A stretch of DNA of 17,728 bases from an uncultured Phascolarctobacterium sp. (lineage in GTDB: Bacteria > Bacillota > Negativicutes > Acidaminococcales > Acidaminococcaceae). Location of the stretch: positions 1 to 17,728 of the forward strand of contig CALCUU010000039.1 in assembly GCA_937906915.1 (NCBI GenBank). Direction: 5' to 3'. Both the position numbers and the translations under genes were made by a program. The notes beneath the pieces were generated by a model. It did not search any database. It was given only the letters and a program-made list of their open reading frames with translations, and was not told the DNA's origin. Below, one piece after another: positions 1 through 6,540 of the stretch (its first letter is position 1; every line of letters begins with the position of its first letter).

Positions 1-327
1 AAAACCTATCGCGTACGTGTTGCCATTGAAGATATGCCTGCAGAAGCAAAGCTTGGCATGACGGCGAAGGTTACCTTTAATAACGGTAAGGCAGAGCACT
101 TCCTGCTCCCTGCCACCGCCATCTACCAAACTGATAAGCAAGCCAAGGTATGGTTAGTTAAAGATAACAAGGCTAACCTTGCTGATATTTCCATTGCAGG
201 CTACAGTGATAACAACGTAATCGTTGCCAATGGCTTAAAGGCTGGCGACGTAGTTGTCACCGCCGGCATTAACAAGCTTGTTCCTGACCAATCCGTACGC
301 TTAATGGAAAGCGGTGAGTCCAAATGA
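1..327 (+). CDS. RND efflux periplasmic adaptor (HlyD/AcrA-type), C-terminal part
   Basis: This is the 3' end of a gene that begins before the window; the frame is open from base 1 and ends with TGA at 325-327. The roughly 108 visible residues have the shape of the beta-barrel and membrane-proximal end of a membrane fusion protein: a 'lGMTAKVTF' segment (around residues 18-26), then 'LPATAIYQ', and a final 'GLKAGDVVVTAGINKLVPDQ' block typical of these adaptors. Such proteins bridge the inner-membrane RND pump to an outer-membrane channel in the periplasm. The stop codon overlaps the start of the RND pump gene as ATGA, so the two are translationally coupled. The N-terminal lipoyl and hairpin domains lie outside the window, so substrate and subfamily cannot be judged. 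Confidence 0.9.
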   Translation, partial: KTYRVRVAIEDMPAEAKLGMTAKVTFNNGKAEHFLLPATAIYQTDKQAKVWLVKDNKANLADISIAGYSDNNVIVANGLKAGDVVVTAGINKLVPDQSVRLMESGESK

Positions 328-3300
328 GGAATAGCAACTGGGCTGAATGGTCCATTAAACATAAACAGCTAGTCTATTTCTTCGCAGTCCTCGTCCTTGT
401 AATGGGTATCTTCTCCTTCCGCAACCTTGGTCGTAGCGAAGACCCCAGCTTCACCGTTAAGCAAATGGTAATTTCGGCAGCGTGGCCCGGAGCCAGCGCC
501 AAACAGGTAGAGATGCACCTGACTGACGAAATCGAAAAGCAAGTGCAAACCCTGCCCAACCTTGATAAAATTACCAGCTACTCCCGTCCCGGAGTTGCCG
601 TTATCACCGCTTACCTTAAAGATGAAGTAAAGAGTGACAAGGTACGCCAGCACTGGCTGGAATTGCGTAACCTTGTGAACGATATTAAAGGCGATTTACC
701 TGAGGGCGTAGTAGGACCCTTCTACAACGACCGCTTCGACGACGTTTACGGCAACATCTACGCACTGACAGGCGAAAGCTTCTCCTACGAAGAAAAGCGC
801 CAGATTGCAGAAAAGATTAAGCTTCGCTTCTACTCCATTCCCGATGTGAAGAAGGTTGAACTGGTTGGCGAGCAGCCGGAAAAAATCTTCGTGCAGATGG
901 ATACGGATAAGCTTGCCCAGCTTGGTTTAGACATTAACAGTCTTGCCAGCATGATTAAGGCGCAAACTGCAGTTAGCCCTTCCGGTATGCTGGAAACTGA
1001 AACCAACAACGCTTACCTGCGTATAACAGGCTCACCTGACAGCATCGAGAACATTCGCTCCATTCCCATTAACGGTAATGGCAAGGTCTTCCGCTTGGGA
1101 GATATAGCAGAAGTAACTCGCGGCTACGCAGACCCGCCTGAATATAAAATGTACTTCAACGGCGAACCAGCTGTTGGTATTGCCCTTTCCATGGCTGACG
1201 GTGGCAATAACATTCGCTTAGGCGAGAACCTGGCTCACGAAATTGAAAAGATTAAAAAGAATTTACCCTTAGGCTTAGAGCTTGGACAAGTTGCCAACCA
1301 ACCTGAGGTTGTTAAAAAATCCATTGACGAATTTACTGAAAGCCTTTATGAAGCAATCTTCATCGTACTTGCCATCAGTCTTTTTACTTTAGGCAGACGT
1401 TGTGGCTACATAATTTCTGTTTGTATCCCCCTCATTTTATTGGGAACCTTCTGCTTTATGTACGCTATGAACATTGACCTGCACAAAATTTCCCTTGGTG
1501 CCTTAATTGTTTCCTTGGGTATGCTGGTTGACGATGCCATTGTAGTAGTAGAGCTAATGGAAGTTAAAATGTCCGAAGGTTGGGAGCGTACCAAAGCAGC
1601 TTCCTACGCCTTTAAGACTTGTGCATGGCCTTTGCTTACAGGCACGGTCATTACCTGCCTTGGCTTTATGCCCATTGCCTTTTCAGATTCCAGCTCTTCG
1701 GAATTTTGTTATACCCTTTTCCCCGTAATGACCATAACCTTGATGATGTCTTGGCTTGTATCCGCAACCTTGGCTCCTGTTTTGGGTTATGAATTGTTAC
1801 GCCCCACAGTTATAAAGGAAGAAAGCTACGACACTCCCTTCTACAAGAAGTTCCGTAGCCTGCTTACCTTCTCCTTAACCCATCGAGCCTTAGTTTTAGG
1901 CGTTACCTTTATTTTATTTGTTGTTTCCATTTTTATGATGCGCTTCATCAGGCAGGAATTCTTCCCTGCTTCTGTGCGTCCCGACCTTTTGGTTGAGCTT
2001 AACCTTCCCGAAGGCAGCTCCATAAAAACTACGGATGCCGCTGCCCAAAAGCTTACCAAGCTAATCTTGGGCGACGAAGATTTAGACAGAGTTTCTACCT
2101 ACGTTGGCAAGAGCGCTCCCCGCTTCGTACTTGTTATGGATCCGGTACAGCCTCGTGACAACTACGCACAGTTAGTTGTTGTAGCTAAGGACATTGAAGG
2201 ACGTAAGCGCTTAGAAAAGAAAATTGCTCAGCTGACCCAAGAGCATTTGCCGGAAGTTATCTCTATCTCCCGCAGTATTCCTCTTGGTCCCCCTGCTCCC
2301 TACCCCGTAATGCTTAGGGTAAAAGGTGCAGACGCAGAGCAAGTTAAAATTTACGCTCAAAAAGTGCGTGACGTGATGACTGCTAACCCCAGCATCACCC
2401 AAACCCGCTACGATTGGATGGAACAATCCAACGCAGTACAGGTTACCATTGATAACGACAAGCTTTTGCAAATGGGCATCACCCGTCAAAGCGTTGCCAT
2501 TGCCTTGCAGGCACAGGTTAGCGGTTACACTATCGCCAGCTATTTAGAAGGCGACCAAGATATTGACATCGTGTTCCGCTTGGAACCTAACCAACGTGCG
2601 ACCATCACCCAGCTGGAAACTGTTTCCATCCCAACTTCGAGAGGGGCAGTGCCCTTGGCACAGGTAGCACGCATTGGTTACGTTAGCGAAGATAATATGA
2701 TTTGGCGTCGCAATTTGCAGCCTACCATTACCGTTTGCGGTAGCATCGTCGAAGGCGTAACAGGCAACGACGTTACCAAAGAAGTTTATAACCAGCTAAA
2801 AGACGTGCGTGAAAATCTTCCCGGTGACCTTACCATTGAAGTTGGCGGTAGCCTTGAAGATAGCAGAAAAACTTTGAACTATCTACTAAAACCCGTACCG
2901 GTGATGATTATTTTGATGACCATACTCCTGATGCTGGAACTGCAGGATGTACGAAAGTTATTTATCATCTTCTGCACTGTTCCCCTTGGCATCATTGGTG
3001 TTGTGTGGGGCTTGCTCCTCTTCAACTCCACCATGGGTATTATGGCAGAACTTGGCGTACTTGCGCTGGCAGGTATCATCATCCGCAACAGCGTGGTGCT
3101 TATTGACCAAATCAAACAGCATCTTGAAACTGGTATGGCTCCCATCGAAGCTATTAAAGAATCTGCTATTGTCCGCTTCCGTCCCATTATGTTGGCGGCG
3201 TTCACTACGGTACTTGGTCTTGTCCCCTTGTTCTTTAGTGACTTCTGGAACTCTATGGCGGTTACCATCGCAGCAGGCTTAACTGGTGCAACCCTGTTGA

Positions 3301-3353
3301 CCTTGGTTATTTTACCTGTTCTCTACGCGATTATTTTTAAAGTTAAAAACTAA
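324..3353 (+). CDS. RND-family efflux pump inner-membrane permease (AcrB/HAE-like)
   Basis: A full-length 1009-residue RND transporter, the usual size for the AcrB/MexB superfamily. It starts at an ATG overlapping the adaptor stop codon. One membrane helix lies near residues 15-33, followed by a large periplasmic loop, a block of helices around 340-490, a second loop and a final helix block around 860-1005. The proton-relay aspartates of helix 4 are present as D403-D404 in 'GMLVDDAIVVVE'. The helix 10 residue equivalent to AcrB Lys940 is Arg921 in 'GIIIRNSVVLID'. It should export drugs, lipophilic compounds or metabolites using the proton gradient, with the adaptor encoded upstream. No outer-membrane factor follows: a terminator comes directly after the gene, so the channel protein is encoded upstream or elsewhere. 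The substrate cannot be predicted from the sequence. Confidence 0.95.
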   Translation: MRNSNWAEWSIKHKQLVYFFAVLVLVMGIFSFRNLGRSEDPSFTVKQMVISAAWPGASAKQVEMHLTDEIEKQVQTLPNLDKITSYSRPGVAVITAYLKDEVKSDKVRQHWLELRNLVNDIKGDLPEGVVGPFYNDRFDDVYGNIYALTGESFSYEEKRQIAEKIKLRFYSIPDVKKVELVGEQPEKIFVQMDTDKLAQLGLDINSLASMIKAQTAVSPSGMLETETNNAYLRITGSPDSIENIRSIPINGNGKVFRLGDIAEVTRGYADPPEYKMYFNGEPAVGIALSMADGGNNIRLGENLAHEIEKIKKNLPLGLELGQVANQPEVVKKSIDEFTESLYEAIFIVLAISLFTLGRRCGYIISVCIPLILLGTFCFMYAMNIDLHKISLGALIVSLGMLVDDAIVVVELMEVKMSEGWERTKAASYAFKTCAWPLLTGTVITCLGFMPIAFSDSSSSEFCYTLFPVMTITLMMSWLVSATLAPVLGYELLRPTVIKEESYDTPFYKKFRSLLTFSLTHRALVLGVTFILFVVSIFMMRFIRQEFFPASVRPDLLVELNLPEGSSIKTTDAAAQKLTKLILGDEDLDRVSTYVGKSAPRFVLVMDPVQPRDNYAQLVVVAKDIEGRKRLEKKIAQLTQEHLPEVISISRSIPLGPPAPYPVMLRVKGADAEQVKIYAQKVRDVMTANPSITQTRYDWMEQSNAVQVTIDNDKLLQMGITRQSVAIALQAQVSGYTIASYLEGDQDIDIVFRLEPNQRATITQLETVSIPTSRGAVPLAQVARIGYVSEDNMIWRRNLQPTITVCGSIVEGVTGNDVTKEVYNQLKDVRENLPGDLTIEVGGSLEDSRKTLNYLLKPVPVMIILMTILLMLELQDVRKLFIIFCTVPLGIIGVVWGLLLFNSTMGIMAELGVLALAGIIIRNSVVLIDQIKQHLETGMAPIEAIKESAIVRFRPIMLAAFTTVLGLVPLFFSDFWNSMAVTIAAGLTGATLLTLVILPVLYAIIFKVKN

Positions 3354-3358
3354 AGCTG

Positions 3359-3404
3359 AAAGTGTGTTATAATATCCTTACGATTTGTAACACACTTTTC
3401 TTTT
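3359..3404 (+). terminator. Rho-independent terminator of the RND efflux operon
   Basis: A perfect 11-bp stem (AAAGTGTGTTA at 3359-3369 with TAACACACTTT at 3388-3398) encloses an 18-base loop and is followed by TTTTCTTTT. It starts 5 bases after the pump stop codon. The left arm also holds the TGTTATAAT promoter element of the next gene. Confidence 0.8.
3365..3373 (+). promoter_or_regulatory. Extended -10 promoter for the comB-like gene
   Basis: TGTTATAAT (TG at 3365-3366, TATAAT at 3368-3373) fits the extended -10 consensus TGnTATAAT. No good -35 hexamer lies 16-18 bases upstream, which is common for extended -10 promoters. Transcription would start near 3380, giving a leader of about 40 bases with Shine-Dalgarno AGAGGTG at 3405-3411. 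The element sits inside the left arm of the upstream terminator. Confidence 0.5.
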
Positions 3405-3421
3405 AGAGGTGACGATTTATA

Positions 3422-4126
3422 ATGAAAAGATATCATGGCAAAGTAAACGTTCTGCATTTAATAGATGGCGCTAAGCAAGCAGAAGGCTTGACCGTCATCA
3501 TTGACGTATTCAGAGCCTTTTCCTTAGAAAATTATTTGTACGATATGGGTGTTGAACTGATTCGCCCCATTGGCTCCGTAGAAGAAGCCTTTAAATTAAA
3601 GGAGACCACTCCCAACAGCCTGCTCTTTGGTGAACGTAATGGTATTAAGGTAGAAGGCTTCGATTTTGGCAACTCCCCCTCTTCCGTTAACGCAGACATC
3701 GTAAAAGGCAAAACCATTTTGCACACCACCAGTGCAGGCACCCAAGGCGTTGTCAATGCTAAGAACGCTACCAGAATTTTAGCAGGCAGCTTGGTAAATG
3801 CCAGAGCCATTGCGGAATACATCATCGAAACTCAACCGGAAGTTGTTTCCTTAGTATGCATGGGTTGGAACGCAGAAGAACTTGCTGCAGAAGACGAACT
3901 GTGCGCTGAATACATCAAGAGTATTTTGGACGGTGAAGACCTTCCCAATATGGACGAGCGCGTTGCAGATTTACAATTCCACGGTGGTGAACACTTCTTT
4001 AACCCCGATACCCAAGAAGTTTTCCCCGAACCTGACTTCTGGATGTGCATTAAGTACGACCGCTTCCCCTACATTTTAGAAATCTATAAAGACGAAATTG
4101 GGTATGTAACTAAACGTATCAAATAA
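3422..4126 (+). CDS. ComB family protein (2-phosphosulfolactate phosphatase family)
   Basis: A 234-residue protein of normal ComB family length. Recognisable family blocks are 'IIDVFRAFS' (26-34), 'GERNGIKVEGFDFGNSP' (70-86), 'HTTSAGTQG' (101-109) and 'AAEDELCAEYI' (about 155-165). In methanogens ComB is a Mg-dependent phosphatase that turns 2-phosphosulfolactate into sulfolactate in coenzyme M synthesis. Many bacteria without coenzyme M carry homologues whose substrates are unknown, and the divergent motifs here (DVFRAFS rather than the usual DVLRATT type; TSAGTQG rather than TTNGTRA) suggest such a homologue. No sulfolactate or CoM genes are nearby. The start is well supported by AGAGGTG ten bases upstream. 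The gene appears monocistronic, between its own extended -10 promoter and a strong terminator. Family membership is firm; the reaction is uncertain. Confidence 0.8.
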   Translation: MKRYHGKVNVLHLIDGAKQAEGLTVIIDVFRAFSLENYLYDMGVELIRPIGSVEEAFKLKETTPNSLLFGERNGIKVEGFDFGNSPSSVNADIVKGKTILHTTSAGTQGVVNAKNATRILAGSLVNARAIAEYIIETQPEVVSLVCMGWNAEELAAEDELCAEYIKSILDGEDLPNMDERVADLQFHGGEHFFNPDTQEVFPEPDFWMCIKYDRFPYILEIYKDEIGYVTKRIK

Positions 4127-4130
4127 AATA

Positions 4131-4154
4131 AAAAGCTCCCGTAAGGGAGCTTTT
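4131..4154. terminator. Bidirectional Rho-independent terminator
   Basis: A perfect 10-bp stem, AAAAGCTCCC (4131-4140) and GGGAGCTTTT (4145-4154), with a GTAA loop. A T-rich tail exists on both strands, so it can end comB transcription from the left and, past the palindromic element, the hydrogenase operon from the right. Confidence 0.9.
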
Positions 4155-4167
4155 ATTAGTTAGATTT

Positions 4168-4291
4168 GAAAAACGCGTCAGAAGTGCCAGATAGCTAGGC
4201 GGAATAAAATTGTGCCGCGAAGGCGTACTGTGCGTACGTCGAGCAAGCAATTTTGTGACAACAACGCTAGGCGGTGCTTATCACGCGTTTC
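4168..4291. repeat. Palindromic structured intergenic element, possibly a dispersed repeat
   Basis: A 124-base block between the comB terminator and the stop codon of the hydrogenase small-subunit gene. Its ends are imperfect inverted repeats: GAAAAACGCGTCAGAAGTGCC on the left (from 4168) and GGTGCTTATCACGCGTTTC on the right (4273-4291). Nested inside are AAAATTG (4206-4212) with CAATTTT (4248-4254), and CGTAC (4224-4228) with GTACG (4234-4238). The 9-mer GCTAGGCGG occurs twice in direct orientation (4194-4202 and 4266-4274). There is no credible ORF. Nested symmetry, compact size and a position flush against a stop codon suggest a dispersed intergenic repeat (MITE-like or REP-like) or a structured RNA; only one copy is in the window, so dispersal is an inference. 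Confidence 0.6.
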
Positions 4292-5019
4292 TACATGCGC
4301 TCTTTTAACAAATCAGCCGCAGCACACAACGCCACAATCATAGCACTAGGTCTAGGAGGACAACCGGGCACTGCAATATCTACAGGCACAACGTCAGCAA
4401 CCTTGCCTACGATCGCATAGGTGCTTCCGTAGGTTTCGCCACCTGCTGCGCAAGCACCGCACGCCATTACAAGGCGAGGCTCCGGCATTGCTTCGTAGGT
4501 CATACGCAATGCTTGTTCCAAGTTGCGAGACACTACACCCGTTACCATAATCATATCTGCGTGACGGGGAGAAGCAACAAAGGCAATACCATAGCGATGT
4601 AAATCGTAAATAGGATTGCTCAAGGCGCACATTTCAAAATCGCAGGCGTTGCAGCTGCCTGCATCAACGTGACGCACGTGCAAGGAGCGACCAAGCTTTG
4701 CAGTAACAGCTTCTTTAACTTCTGCTTGCGCTTCGGTCAAAATTTCTGCCAGAACTTCCTTGTTGCTGTGTTGCAGCACCTTTTCAGCACAAGCTTCTAC
4801 ACAACGACCGCAGAAGATACATTTTTTATAATCAATTTCAGGCTTACCATCAACGAGGGTAATGGCGTTTACAGGGCAAGCATCTACGCAGGCACCACAG
4901 CAGGTATAGTTTTTACCGTGCATGCAGTTAATTTGACCACGCATACGTTTATCGCCTGTAGTCTTAACGCTTTCAGTTACTATTTTTTTCGCCAAAATGG
5001 CTTCAATAATCTTTAACAC
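4291..5019 (-). CDS. Group 4 hydrogenase small subunit fused to an N-terminal ferredoxin domain (HyfH-HyfI fusion)
   Basis: A 242-residue protein with two parts. Residues 25-85 form a two-cluster ferredoxin domain like HyfH/NuoI; residues 105-240 form a NuoB/HyfI-type small subunit. The small-subunit part has the proximal [4Fe-4S] ligands: C123 and C126 in 'SCNACD', a Cys of 'ACGACAAGGE' (C187 or C190) and C220 in 'GCPPRP'. Ferredoxin cluster II is standard (C67, C70, C73, C77). Cluster I is unusual: Tyr38 stands where the first Cys should be, next to a C40-C41 pair. In E. coli Hyf/Hyc these two parts are separate proteins, so the fusion gives one electron wire to the catalytic subunit. It uses a GTG start with AGGGGG seven bases upstream and is the last gene of the operon, 11 bases after the large-subunit stop. 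Confidence 0.9.
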   Translation of the reverse strand: MLKIIEAILAKKIVTESVKTTGDKRMRGQINCMHGKNYTCCGACVDACPVNAITLVDGKPEIDYKKCIFCGRCVEACAEKVLQHSNKEVLAEILTEAQAEVKEAVTAKLGRSLHVRHVDAGSCNACDFEMCALSNPIYDLHRYGIAFVASPRHADMIMVTGVVSRNLEQALRMTYEAMPEPRLVMACGACAAGGETYGSTYAIVGKVADVVPVDIAVPGCPPRPSAMIVALCAAADLLKERM

Positions 5020-5030
5020 AATAGTTCCCC

Positions 5031-6539
5031 CTATCGGTCAAGGCAAGCATAGCATAATTCAAAGCTTTTGTTAATGAGCGGGAAGTCAGGAATAATGTCG
5101 CCTTGTACGGCTACGGTCAAGGCAGGCCAGTTGGGATAAGAAGCAGAGCGCACAAAAAGTCTATCAATGCGACCTTCTTCGTCCAACATTAACCAGTGAA
5201 CATTATCACCACGAGCAGATTCGCTAATGCCCCAGCTACCTTCCAAGGTACGCAGGGCGCCCAGCTCTACTTTAATTTCGGTGCTGTTGTCGTAGCGCAG
5301 TGCGGTAATTACTTGGCGTACAATTTTAAGGCTTTCCCTTACTTCGCCAATGCGCACCTTAATACGTGCTTCAACGTCACCGGAAGTTTCAGTTACAACA
5401 TTAAAATCAAATTCATCGTAAATGCCAAAGCCCATATCCTTACGGCTGTCACGGTCAAGACCGCTGGCACGTGCACCTACGCCAACCATGGCAAGGTCAA
5501 AGGCAGTACGCTCTTTAATGATACCGGTTGTACGCACGCGGTTGATGAAATTGTTTTGTTCCCACATGATGTGTTCAATAGTGGTATATTCTTTTTCTAC
5601 TTCACGCAGAACGTCAGTAATTTCTTCTAAGATTTGTTCATTTACATCGTAGCACACACCGCCGGGCACAATCAAGCCACGGAGGAAGCGGTTGCCAGCC
5701 AGCACTTCGTCCAGTTGCATAAGGTATTCCTTTAAACGGGAACCCATGCTAATTACAGGAGAAAAGCCTACGCCAGCGCACACGTTACCGGTATCGCCTA
5801 CGTGATTATAAAGGCGTTCCAGCTCTGCCGCCAAGGTGCGGATAAGCCAAGCACGTCTAGGAACCTCAACATCAGAAAGCTTTTCCACCGCCTGACAGAA
5901 GCTCAAAGTATTAGCAACGGTGCACGCACCACAAATGCGTTCTACCATGTGCAATGCTTCCATGGGAGTTTTGCCTTCCACAGCCTTTTCAATACCACGA
6001 TGGGTAAAGAACAGCTTAGCATCTAATTGGAGCATTGCCTCACCCGCTTGGCTAAAACGGAAGTGACCGGGCTCGATGATGCCTGCGTGAATGGGTCCAA
6101 CAGGCACTTCGTAAAGGCCTTCGCCGTTAGCAGCAATCATTTCGTATTCACGAGTACCACGAGCTTGGAAGTTGGTGTTGAAGCGTTTTCTCAAGGGATG
6201 AAATCCTTTAGGGAAGCTTTCGTGAAGCACCAAGGGTCTCAGGTCCGGATGGTTTTCCGGAACGAAGCCAAACATATCGTGAAGCTCACGTTCATACCAA
6301 GCTGCCGCAGGAAGCAAGGTTGTAAGGCAAGGATAGTTCAAGGGACCTTCAGCAGGGAACTCTGCCTTAACGGTGTCCAAAGTACGTTTATCTTTATTAT
6401 AGAACAGGCAATAGATGGCAAGTCCACCGCCACGATGAGTTTCATCTGCGCCGAACATTGCTGCCAAAGGATGCTTGCCACCGTCACTGCAAATATTAGC
6501 AGCGCCACGTAAATTTTCAGGTTTTACATGCATCACCAT
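5031..6539 (-). CDS. hyfG: Group 4 [NiFe]-hydrogenase large subunit (HyfG/HycE-like)
   Basis: A 502-residue fusion of a complex I 30-kDa (NuoC-like) domain, residues about 15-125 with 'WYERELHDMFGF', and a 49-kDa/NiFe large-subunit domain, about 143-502. It should hold the Ni-Fe site that makes or oxidises H2, facing the cytoplasm on the membrane arm. Motif L1 is 'ERICGACTVAN' with C203 and C206; motif L2 is 'ELCYACLDR' with C496 and C499, so all four metal-binding Cys are kept. Two oddities: Asn210 replaces the conserved His of CxxCxxxH, and the protein stops right after L2 at Arg502, where E. coli HycE has a C-terminal extension removed by a maturation protease. The ATG start has AGGAGG five bases upstream, inside the end of hyfF. 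Family assignment is secure; catalytic activity is inferred. Confidence 0.92.
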   Translation of the reverse strand: MVMHVKPENLRGAANICSDGGKHPLAAMFGADETHRGGGLAIYCLFYNKDKRTLDTVKAEFPAEGPLNYPCLTTLLPAAAWYERELHDMFGFVPENHPDLRPLVLHESFPKGFHPLRKRFNTNFQARGTREYEMIAANGEGLYEVPVGPIHAGIIEPGHFRFSQAGEAMLQLDAKLFFTHRGIEKAVEGKTPMEALHMVERICGACTVANTLSFCQAVEKLSDVEVPRRAWLIRTLAAELERLYNHVGDTGNVCAGVGFSPVISMGSRLKEYLMQLDEVLAGNRFLRGLIVPGGVCYDVNEQILEEITDVLREVEKEYTTIEHIMWEQNNFINRVRTTGIIKERTAFDLAMVGVGARASGLDRDSRKDMGFGIYDEFDFNVVTETSGDVEARIKVRIGEVRESLKIVRQVITALRYDNSTEIKVELGALRTLEGSWGISESARGDNVHWLMLDEEGRIDRLFVRSASYPNWPALTVAVQGDIIPDFPLINKSFELCYACLDR

Positions 6540-6540
6540 A

